DNA of 17,999 nucleotides from CAYWMP01 sp964459445 (GTDB lineage Bacteria; Desulfobacterota; DSM-4660; Desulfatiglandales; HGW-15): assembly GCA_964459445.1 (NCBI GenBank), contig CAYWMP010000124.1:1-17999 (forward strand), read 5' to 3'. Shown in pieces: positions 6,322 through 13,286 of the stretch. The first letter of the stretch is position 1. Each line of letters opens with the position of its first letter. The notes under the pieces are model-generated. The model was not told where the DNA came from. It saw only the letters and a list, made by a program, of their open reading frames with translations, and made no database searches. The translations under genes were made by a program, and so were the position numbers.

Positions 6322-7461
6322 TTACGGAATCCTCAGTTCTTTCTTGATTTTTTTAAGGCTCAAAAGCGAGTCGACACCCGAAATTAGATCCATTGGCTTG
6401 AAGTAACCCGCCTTTGGCGCCATAATCCCGCCCCGCAGCACACATTTCATTACCGCATTAAAATAGGGTGCATCCTCTGAAACGTCCCGAAAAGGAGACG
6501 GTTTGGCGGCATCATTTTCGCTTTCAAAGGCACCCTTGTCTAATCTCTCCATCATACCCACCAGCATCACGGCGTAGTCGGCCCTCGTCACATATCTGTC
6601 AGGTGCAAAGGCCCCATCACCCGATACACGCAATCCATCGATATTCAGGACAAGAGCCTTCTCTATTTTATCCTGAAGGGGATGGTTTACCGTATCATTG
6701 GGAATGGCTTTATGGGGAGGTGATGAAGATGGTGTGCCGATCCCCTTGTTTCGGGCCTTATCATAGATTTCAGCGAGGCGCAACTCATCAATAAACAGCG
6801 CTGCCACATCTGCCCTGCTTATGTGAGCCAGGACAACAACCCGTTTCCCGGTAGTTGTTTCAGGCATTGCGCGCGAAATCTTGTGAAGAAGCATTAATTC
6901 TCTTCTTGCTTCAGGAACAAATCCTCTGTCGATCTCTTTTACTTTTTGAAAGGCCTTTTCTGAATCATCAAATCGAAATCCGAACTTATAGGCAAGCCCC
7001 ATATAATAATATGCATCGGGCATGCCTTTTGAGAGTGACTTGGCCGCCAGAAAACTCGATTCGGCATTTTCAAGCCAATCGGCGCCGCGTTTCATGGTGT
7101 ACAGACGAATGATGCCGACGTGGACAAAGCCCTTTTCCTTTTCGTTTCGCGCATATTGGCGAGCCTGCTCCATGGATTTGAATGCAGAATGGAATTCTCC
7201 GCTTATACCGTAGAGGATTCCCATTCCCTGATAGGCCGCTGAGTATTCCCGGTCCAGTTCCATCGCATGCTTAAACTCCCGTTCTGCGTCGTCCTTCATG
7301 CCCTTTTCAAGCAACTTGAATCCGTTGTATACATGGTGCTCCGCAGAACCGAGGATAGTGGCCAGTTTTATGGGTGGTGGGGAACATCCGCCTATCAACA
7401 GCACGATTAGGATGTTCATCAGGATTGTCCGGGCGATCATGTTCAGGTTACTTTTGTTCAT
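6322..7461 (-). CDS. TPR lipoprotein with C-terminal SLH repeats
   Basis: The 379-residue protein has a lipoprotein signal (hydrophobic run, then LLIGGC, lipidated Cys probably C26). TPR-like helical repeats from about 40 to 190 (for example AEREFKHAMELDREYSAAYQ) are followed by three S-layer-homology-like segments: ISRADVAALFIDEL (214-227), about 260-307 with APDRYVTRADYAVML, and about 322-372 with SPFRDVSEDAPYFNAV. SLH modules normally hold proteins to cell-wall polymers, and TPRs are protein-binding scaffolds. In a Gram-negative context this suggests an outer-membrane or periplasmic assembly factor, which is inference. The ATG at 7461 has AGAGGA upstream. It lies 28 bp after the LPP20-like gene and 95 bp before the FlgT-like gene, so the three exported proteins are probably co-transcribed. 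Confidence 0.75.
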   Translation of the reverse strand: MNKSNLNMIARTILMNILIVLLIGGCSPPPIKLATILGSAEHHVYNGFKLLEKGMKDDAEREFKHAMELDREYSAAYQGMGILYGISGEFHSAFKSMEQARQYARNEKEKGFVHVGIIRLYTMKRGADWLENAESSFLAAKSLSKGMPDAYYYMGLAYKFGFRFDDSEKAFQKVKEIDRGFVPEARRELMLLHKISRAMPETTTGKRVVVLAHISRADVAALFIDELRLAEIYDKARNKGIGTPSSSPPHKAIPNDTVNHPLQDKIEKALVLNIDGLRVSGDGAFAPDRYVTRADYAVMLVGMMERLDKGAFESENDAAKPSPFRDVSEDAPYFNAVMKCVLRGGIMAPKAGYFKPMDLISGVDSLLSLKKIKKELRIP

Positions 7462-7489
7462 GCCTTTTCATCCTCTTCAAGGTTCACTA

Positions 7490-8329
7490 TTAATCAAGCA
7501 CGATAACAACACGGCACTTTTGAAGCATCTTTAGATTACCGGCCGTTCCCCTGATCTTTGAAGCATCCGCTCTGCTGACAACAATATCGCAAGGACCCGT
7601 GTTCGCTGCTCTGATGCCTTTAACGATCAAAGGGCTCTTGCCGGCCCTGGGATGAGTTTCTGCCGAGTGGAGACCCTTTGCATAGGCTGCAATCCCTGCA
7701 ATTAGGGCGTTCTCCCGGCTCGCATAGGTTGAGCCGTAAACCTCGTTGTTGTCCTCATCAATGATTCTCGGCGCCAATGCCGGGTGCACGCGAAACCCGC
7801 GACAATCAATAATCAGGCCCGTAAAAGCCTCTTTCGATCCATTCCCGGAGATTTGTGATTGCCTGACCGGATCTATTCGCCGTATGTGACGTGGCAGCAC
7901 GAGATCGACGAATTCTGCGTTCAACCCCAACGCAAGAGTAACCATCACCGAACCGTCCTGCTCATACCGTTTATCAACAACCTGCGCCTTTTTGCTCATT
8001 TCCTCCAATTGTAGACGAATCTTGTCTACTCTCTCCAAGAGAGACTTTAATAGACTGTTTGCATCGATCCGGATCCTGCCAATTAGTGCCTTCAGGTTTG
8101 AGTGAGCCAGAATGATGGCTTGCTTTTCAGCCAGCGCCCTTGCCTGAGCTTCGTTTTTTGCTTTTTTTGGAGGTTTTGCAATAGCTACGCTTTCGATGAT
8201 CCCGTTAGACCAGTCGATTCTTCCTGTTTTGAATGACTGAATATAATTTTGCGCGAAGGAGGCTGTTGGCAAGAAAGCAATGAACAGGCTAAGAAAGATG
8301 GCGCAGGAGAATAGCGTAGAATACTTCAT
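7490..8329 (-). CDS. Exported LPP20-like protein, function unknown
   Basis: The 279-residue product has a clear signal peptide (cleavage after ASFA, about residue 26) and no lipobox cysteine. It is therefore likely soluble in the periplasm, unlike Helicobacter LPP20, which is lipidated. The mature start has the family pattern GRIDWSNGIIESVAIAKPP, then an Ala-rich helix (EAQARALAEKQAIILA) and a middle helix that may form a coiled coil (about 95-118). The C-terminal half (from TGLIIDCRGFRVHPALAP) ends in a strand pattern with CRVVIVLD. The ATG at 8329 has AAGGAAG upstream and follows the miaA stop by 13 bp. The same general fold as the FlgT-like protein two genes on (glycine strand plus Ala-rich helix) hints that they are relatives. 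Confidence 0.65.
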   Translation of the reverse strand: MKYSTLFSCAIFLSLFIAFLPTASFAQNYIQSFKTGRIDWSNGIIESVAIAKPPKKAKNEAQARALAEKQAIILAHSNLKALIGRIRIDANSLLKSLLERVDKIRLQLEEMSKKAQVVDKRYEQDGSVMVTLALGLNAEFVDLVLPRHIRRIDPVRQSQISGNGSKEAFTGLIIDCRGFRVHPALAPRIIDEDNNEVYGSTYASRENALIAGIAAYAKGLHSAETHPRAGKSPLIVKGIRAANTGPCDIVVSRADASKIRGTAGNLKMLQKCRVVIVLD

Positions 8330-8342
8330 GATTTACTTCCTT

Positions 8343-9293
8343 TTAATTCTGATCTGATATGAATGCCTCTATTTGAATAGCGATATCATTCAACGCATCG
8401 GATTGGAACCACAACATTTCCGGATCAGCGCGAAACCAGGTCAATTGCCTTTTGGCATATCTCCGGGTATCCCTCTGAATCTGGTCTATCGCCTCATCGA
8501 TATCCCAGTCTCCCTGGAGATGTTTAACGATGTGTCTATAGCCTAAGGCCTGCATGGGTTTGAGTTCTGAGGAAAAACCCTTCTCCAGAAGTCCCCGTGT
8601 CTCGTCCACGAGCCCGTTTTCAATCATAGCCACCGACCGCTCGTTAATACGACGATAGAGGTCGCTTCTTTCCCTATGCAGACAGATTTTGTAGGGTTCG
8701 AAGGATCGGGTTTTGAAATCGTGCCTTCCCCTGAGAGCTGAAAGTGGTTCTTTTGCAAGGTGTATGATTTCGAGAGCACGAACGATCCGCACCCTGTCAT
8801 TTGGATGAATTTTTCGGGCTGAATCCGGGTCCAGTTTGCTGAGCTTTTCATGTAAAGGACCCGGACCCTCTCTTTCGCATTCACGCTTGAGTTCCTCCCG
8901 AAGATGCGGGTCTGACGGGGGACAGTCGAGAAGCCCCCCCAATAGCGTCTTTATGTATAGCCCTGTACCGCCGACTACGAAACCCAGCTTGTCCCTCAAG
9001 GCGATATCCTCAAGGGTCGATGTAGCCATGGTGCTGAAGATGGCCGCGTTGAACTCCTCATCAGGATCGACTATATCTAAGAGGTGATGGGGAATTGCAT
9101 TCTGCTCTTCAGCGCTTGGTTTCGCCGTCCCTACATCCATTCCCCGATAGACCTGCATGGAATCGGCATTAACAACCTCCCCCTCCAAACGAGAAGCCAG
9201 TTCAATTGCCAGTCGGCTTTTTCCGGAGGCCGTCGGACCCGCTATTATCACGATCCGTTGCAAACCCTCTTTTTTCCAATTTTCAATAGTCAA
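8343..9293 (-). CDS. miaA: tRNA dimethylallyltransferase
   Basis: MiaA transfers a dimethylallyl group from DMAPP to A37 of tRNAs that read UNN codons. Present are the P-loop GPTASGKS (19-26), DSMQVYRG (44-51), GTAKP, the GGTGLYIKTLLGG substrate motif, NDRVRIVRALEI, and the C-terminal DTRRYAKRQLTWFR. Length is normal (about 300-316). The start is uncertain. The TTG at 9293 has no ribosome binding site and lies in heptamer repeats. A TTG at 9263 or GTG at 9251 would give the usual short lead-in (MQRIVIIAGP or MIIAGP), and GAGGG lies just upstream of 9263. It follows mutL by about 21 bp, a pairing known in many bacteria including E. coli, and probably uses coupled translation. Confidence 0.93.
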   Translation of the reverse strand: MTIENWKKEGLQRIVIIAGPTASGKSRLAIELASRLEGEVVNADSMQVYRGMDVGTAKPSAEEQNAIPHHLLDIVDPDEEFNAAIFSTMATSTLEDIALRDKLGFVVGGTGLYIKTLLGGLLDCPPSDPHLREELKRECEREGPGPLHEKLSKLDPDSARKIHPNDRVRIVRALEIIHLAKEPLSALRGRHDFKTRSFEPYKICLHRERSDLYRRINERSVAMIENGLVDETRGLLEKGFSSELKPMQALGYRHIVKHLQGDWDIDEAIDQIQRDTRRYAKRQLTWFRADPEMLWFQSDALNDIAIQIEAFISDQN

Positions 9294-9303
9294 TATTCAA
9301 TCG
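9283..9303. repeat. Heptamer tandem repeat (TCAATNN x3) at the mutL-miaA junction
   Basis: The units tcaatag, tcaatat and tcaatcg are contiguous. They span the candidate TTG start of miaA at 9291-9293 and explain why no clean ribosome binding site is seen there. The period of 7 matches the array at 360-388. Confidence 0.6.
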
Positions 9304-9314
9304 TCACTATAGTG

Positions 9315-11039
9315 TCAGACGACACGCTTAAACATCTTTTCTATCTCATAATAGCTGACCCTTTTCGACACAGGTCTCCCGTGGGGACAATTTGTCGGTA
9401 GTGCCGTCTTCTCCAACTGATTCATGAGCAAGGTCATTTCTGCCTTTGAAAGCCTCTTGCCGGCCCTTATCGCCCCATGACAAGCCATAGTGGTGAATAT
9501 CCTGTCAAGGGCATTCTCCTGACTAATGTCCCCCTCTTCCTCCAAAACCGAAATCAGCTCCGGCAAAAAGTCCTCCCAGTTCGCATCGATGAGAATCGCC
9601 GGTACCGATCTCAGTAAAAAGGTGTTTCCCCCGAAATGTTCAAGCTCTACTCCCATACCTGTCAAAGAGCCAATCTTATCCAAAACAATCCTGCTCTCCT
9701 TTTGAGAAAACTCCAGCCCATGAGGAATCAATAGGGATTGGGTTTCAATCTTTGCGCTTTCATGGGATTTCTTGAGTGATTCATACACAATCCGTTCATG
9801 GGCGGCATGTTGATCAACCATGAGCAATCCTTCAGCCGTTTCACAAAGGATATAGGTATTTTTTAGCTGGCCGAGGATGTTGATTTGTTTCTCTAATAGC
9901 GAGGGCTGCCATAGGTCAACAAGCTCTGTAGGTTCCCCACCTTGGCTGCTTATCCTATACAATGGTGCAGGTTCCGCCAAAGGTATTTCATAACGCTTGG
10001 GTTCAGGAGCCCTATCGAAATCGAGGGATTCGCTTTGAAAGGGATCATAAAGCTTTTTACTCAGGGTCTTTTCAATGAAAGCCACAAGAGATTGATAAAC
10101 CCTGCGGGTATTTTGAAACCTTACCTCTTGCTTTGTGGGATGCACATTGATGTCCACCTGAGAGGGGTCAAGCTCAATGAAAACGACGGCCTGTGGATAA
10201 CGTCCTTTCATGAGGCGTTGGCTATACCCTTCTATGATCGCACGGGTGACGAGCTTATCGCGAATACTCCTACCATTGACGTAAACAAAAATGCGATCGC
10301 CTCGACTTCGACTCATTTCGGGAGGGGTAAGATAGACTTTGAAACCGATCTCTTCGCCCTTTTGTCGGGTTTCGAGCATCGACGCAGCGGTATTCTTGCC
10401 AAAAAGGGCTGTGAGACGATTCAATGTGTCACCAGCCGTAGGGAGGTTTAAGACCGTATCTCCGTCTGCATCAAGCCTGAACAGGACATGATTGTATGGC
10501 AAAGCGATTCGTGCCAGTGTATCGATGAGGTGATCTGCCTCTGTCTTCACGGTCCTCAGAAATTTTCTTCTGACAGGCGTGTTGAAGAATAGGTTTCTCA
10601 CCTCAATCGTTGTGCCCGCCGGCGTTCCGGTCTCATCGATGGATTTGAGTTTACCGCCATTAATTTTCAAGGTGTGGCCCACGAGTTGATCTACCGGGCG
10701 AGAGGTGATGGCCATTTTTGAAACCGAAGCAATGCTTGGGATCGCCTCCCCTCTGAATCCTAAGGTTTCTATGGAGAACAGATCCGAGATGGTCGTGATC
10801 TTGCTCGTGGCGTGCCTCTCGACACACATAAGGAGATCGTCTCTGGTCATGCCCGCACCATTATCGGTAACCTTGATAAGCCTTTTACCGCCCGTCCCTA
10901 CCCTGATGACAATTCTATCCGATCCTGCATCCAGGCTGTTATCGATCAGTTCTCTTAGGACCGAGGCGGGCCTCTCTACAACCTCACCGGCTGCTATTTG
11001 AGAGGCTACCTTTTCATTGAGTATTCTGATTTTTCCCAT
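9315..11039 (-). CDS. mutL: DNA mismatch repair protein MutL (endonuclease type)
   Basis: MutL links mismatch recognition by MutS to strand incision. I set the start at the ATG at 11039 (MGKIRILNEKVASQIAAG), which gives the standard N-terminus. The frame runs 29 codons further up into the previous gene. The 574-residue protein has the GHKL ATPase motifs: E30 in RELIDNSLDAG, DNGAGM, HATSKI and TLGFRGEA. The C-terminal dimerisation domain keeps DQHA(x)2E(x)4E (409-420), ACHGAIRAG (about 519) and CPHGRP (551-556), the metal-dependent endonuclease set found in species without MutH. The gene starts 4 bp after the upstream phospholipase-like stop with almost no ribosome binding site, so translation is probably coupled to it. 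MutS is not in the window. Confidence 0.96.
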   Translation of the reverse strand: MGKIRILNEKVASQIAAGEVVERPASVLRELIDNSLDAGSDRIVIRVGTGGKRLIKVTDNGAGMTRDDLLMCVERHATSKITTISDLFSIETLGFRGEAIPSIASVSKMAITSRPVDQLVGHTLKINGGKLKSIDETGTPAGTTIEVRNLFFNTPVRRKFLRTVKTEADHLIDTLARIALPYNHVLFRLDADGDTVLNLPTAGDTLNRLTALFGKNTAASMLETRQKGEEIGFKVYLTPPEMSRSRGDRIFVYVNGRSIRDKLVTRAIIEGYSQRLMKGRYPQAVVFIELDPSQVDINVHPTKQEVRFQNTRRVYQSLVAFIEKTLSKKLYDPFQSESLDFDRAPEPKRYEIPLAEPAPLYRISSQGGEPTELVDLWQPSLLEKQINILGQLKNTYILCETAEGLLMVDQHAAHERIVYESLKKSHESAKIETQSLLIPHGLEFSQKESRIVLDKIGSLTGMGVELEHFGGNTFLLRSVPAILIDANWEDFLPELISVLEEEGDISQENALDRIFTTMACHGAIRAGKRLSKAEMTLLMNQLEKTALPTNCPHGRPVSKRVSYYEIEKMFKRVV

Positions 11040-11043
11040 GGCT

Positions 11044-11910
11044 TCACGAAATATCGAGGAGGTCTTGATCAACGTTGAATTGGCGCGTAGCGCGAGGGGC
11101 CTTAAAAAATCGCGATCGAATGGCATTTTTGCTCGCCAATCGCAGGTTTCGACTCCCGATCGGGTCGTAGGACAGGCAGGGTGAAGATTGAGGTTCCTTT
11201 AGAAAATCCCTAACCAGACGAAAGGAAAGATCTACCATGAATACTAAATAGGCGGGTTCGATTTGGTAGCGAGGACTTCTCTTTCCCGAAAAAAGGGGCT
11301 GGGTCATGTAAAGGTATTCGGACCACTTTACGGACTGAGTGAAAAGATGCCGCCTTGCTTTCAGACCGTTGCTTCTGGTCCTCAAGGCCGATATGAGCAT
11401 GTCGTCAAATCCCAATTCTTCCTTACCCAAGACCTCCCGTGCGATCCTGGTGAAAGCCGGGTTAACAAGTCTATCCGCTTTTGCTTCCCAGTATATATGC
11501 CCTGCCCTTCGCCAAGTGGAGCAACGATGGATGAGGTTGGGAATAAAATAGTTGTGGGCAACCACATCGGCTGCAAGATGAGAGAGAAAACCAAAGGCAA
11601 AGGCCGCATCCTTCTTGTGCTTCGCCTTACTCAAGATCTTAAACCCTGATTCCCAGTTATGGGAGTGTCCCGCCCTCTCCTTTTCGCCTTTTCCAACAAA
11701 AAAATCCGCGGCAAGGTTCCCATAGATGAATTGAAGAGGGAAACATCTGATGATCTCTCCGACGAAGGGGAGCACCTGCGGCAATCCCTCCATGACCTTA
11801 CAGCCGATGGCTGTATGTACGGCGGGTCCCCAGGCCCAGACAGAATCCGTCAGAATAAGCTGCGCCACAATAGTTATAGTCAAAAATTTGACAATCCTAA
11901 TGAAAATCAT
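11044..11910 (-). CDS. Secreted zinc-dependent phospholipase C-like protein
   Basis: The 288-residue product has a signal peptide predicted to cleave after VWA (residue 26), leaving Trp27 as the first mature residue. In the zinc-dependent phospholipase C / P1 nuclease fold the N-terminal Trp is itself a zinc ligand. The rest of the ligand series is visible in order: H32, D69 (GNLAADFF), H82 or H84, H111-x3-D115 (SHLAAD), H119 and H138-x3-E142 (GHIYWE). This matches the ligand pattern of Bacillus cereus phospholipase C, so three bound zincs are likely. The substrate (phospholipid, or nucleic acid as in S1/P1 nucleases) cannot be told from sequence. An AGAGGA lies upstream of the ATG. The gene ends 4 bp before mutL, with no obvious functional link. 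Confidence 0.78.
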   Translation of the reverse strand: MIFIRIVKFLTITIVAQLILTDSVWAWGPAVHTAIGCKVMEGLPQVLPFVGEIIRCFPLQFIYGNLAADFFVGKGEKERAGHSHNWESGFKILSKAKHKKDAAFAFGFLSHLAADVVAHNYFIPNLIHRCSTWRRAGHIYWEAKADRLVNPAFTRIAREVLGKEELGFDDMLISALRTRSNGLKARRHLFTQSVKWSEYLYMTQPLFSGKRSPRYQIEPAYLVFMVDLSFRLVRDFLKEPQSSPCLSYDPIGSRNLRLASKNAIRSRFFKAPRATRQFNVDQDLLDIS

Positions 11911-11998
11911 GTATACCGTTCATCCTCTCTCGTGTTTTATTAATAAACCTTTCAACCATGACGGGTTCCCTGCTCAAAGCTCCCCCTTCAAGGTTGAT

Positions 11999-12018
11999 GG
12001 TTAAAAAACATTTTAACC
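11999..12018. other. AT-rich hairpin after the GAPDH gene
   Basis: GGTTAAAA and TTTTAACC pair perfectly around a 4-nt loop, 15 bp after the gap stop on the minus strand. No U-run follows, so it is a poor intrinsic terminator. It may slow transcription or protect the 3' end. The remaining 122-bp spacer (11911-12032) shows nothing else. Confidence 0.35.
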
Positions 12019-12032
12019 TCTAAACCTCTTGC

Positions 12033-13286
12033 TTACATGTTCTCCGCAATGGACACCGTGCGATCTCCAAGCATATTAACATATCCGCCAAGCTCATTGT
12101 CATACCATCCGTATATAACAGTTTGAGTAATCGCAAACTTGATGATGTCCAGATTGGCTTTTGAAAGGGCCTCCTTTGGTATGGTTCCTATCCTCTGAAG
12201 GTCAATAGAGACCTCTCCAGTCCTGGTATGAGTCTCGTGCCCTTCAATGATGGCCGCCGCTTTGGGTATACCTATAATATCGCCCGATACATTCTGTTCA
12301 TCGGTATATTGCAGGTAACCGTTTGGATCATGTTCCGCCGCTTCTTGGTAGATGCCGTTGATCAGATCTCTCCGGATAGACTCCCCTGAAGGATCTTCCT
12401 GAAGATTTACAACGAGTATGACCAGAGACCCCGTTGTATTCGGTATGCGCACGGATTCGGCCATGAAACCGATATGAGTCATCTCAGGAATGACCAAGGC
12501 CAATGTCTTGGCGGCCCCGGTGGACGTGAGTATGATGTTATTGAACACGCTCCTATTTTTCCGGAGATCCTTTGCTCCAGGCTTGGCAAGACGGTCAAGG
12601 ACCTCCTGAGACCCCGTTACGGCGTGAACAGTCGCCATGGACGCCGTCATTATTCTTCGGGAACCAAAGACATTGATAAGGGGTTTCATCATATGAGCCA
12701 GACAGGAGGTGGTGCACGAGGCGGCGGAAATGACCCTATGCCGCCGGGGATCGTAATCATTTCCATTCACACCCATGACCGTCGTCACAGCATCTTCCGG
12801 CATGGATTTTCCCGTTTCTGCTATCTTAAAGGGTGCAGAGACCACGACCTTTTGCACTCCCCCTTCAAAATGTCCTCTAACAGAGCCCTTGGGATCTTCT
12901 GCCGGTACCGTAGGGTCGAGAAATTTGCCGGTGGTATCAACCACGAGTTTCACGTTGTTCTCGCCCCATCCAATGTTCTTAGGGTCTCTGGAATCCCTGA
13001 GAATTCGGACTGGAACACCGTCTATCTTCATGGCGCACAATCGCTCGTCGATGCCGGATATAACCCTTTGAGCCCTGTGCCCATAGAGATAGGCATGCAG
13101 CGATCCATAGGTTGAATCCCGTTCCACATAATGGGCAATATCGTCGAGGGAGTTTCCTACCTGTCGACCCACATTCACGACGATCTCATCAAAGTGCTTG
13201 CGGGCCGCATGATGCCATAGGGTCAGTTTTCCGATTCTTCCTAGGCCGTTAATGCCCAGGACCAGCCCGCTCCCTGCCTCAGCCAT
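12033..13286 (-). CDS. Divergent glyceraldehyde-3-phosphate dehydrogenase family protein
   Basis: The 417-residue protein has the GAPDH plan: Rossmann motif GINGLGRIGK (11-20), catalytic Cys191 in SAASCTTSCL, catalytic His221 in MATVHAVTGSQ, STGAAK (255-260) and GWYDNELGGYVN (393 on). GAPDH converts glyceraldehyde 3-phosphate to 1,3-bisphosphoglycerate, or the reverse. It is about 80 residues longer than standard enzymes and differs at usually fixed places: SCTTS instead of SCTTN, and CLAHMMKPL instead of CLAP. The acidic residue normally following the second strand (IND) is replaced by VNVGRQVG, hinting at altered coenzyme use. I chose ATG 13286 because GGAG lies 5-6 nt upstream. The frame is open for 27 earlier codons inside the dikinase gene. 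It overlaps the dikinase by 8 nt (ATGGCTGA), so the two are translationally coupled and probably act in one carbon pathway. Confidence 0.85.
   Translation of the reverse strand: MAEAGSGLVLGINGLGRIGKLTLWHHAARKHFDEIVVNVGRQVGNSLDDIAHYVERDSTYGSLHAYLYGHRAQRVISGIDERLCAMKIDGVPVRILRDSRDPKNIGWGENNVKLVVDTTGKFLDPTVPAEDPKGSVRGHFEGGVQKVVVSAPFKIAETGKSMPEDAVTTVMGVNGNDYDPRRHRVISAASCTTSCLAHMMKPLINVFGSRRIMTASMATVHAVTGSQEVLDRLAKPGAKDLRKNRSVFNNIILTSTGAAKTLALVIPEMTHIGFMAESVRIPNTTGSLVILVVNLQEDPSGESIRRDLINGIYQEAAEHDPNGYLQYTDEQNVSGDIIGIPKAAAIIEGHETHTRTGEVSIDLQRIGTIPKEALSKANLDIIKFAITQTVIYGWYDNELGGYVNMLGDRTVSIAENM

Noticed and set aside
9942..10451. 169-codon plus-strand frame
   Set aside because: Antisense to mutL, with no motif or start signal.
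12474..13115. 213-codon plus-strand frame
   Set aside because: It lies entirely opposite the GAPDH gene, whose catalytic motifs are intact. No recognisable protein features.
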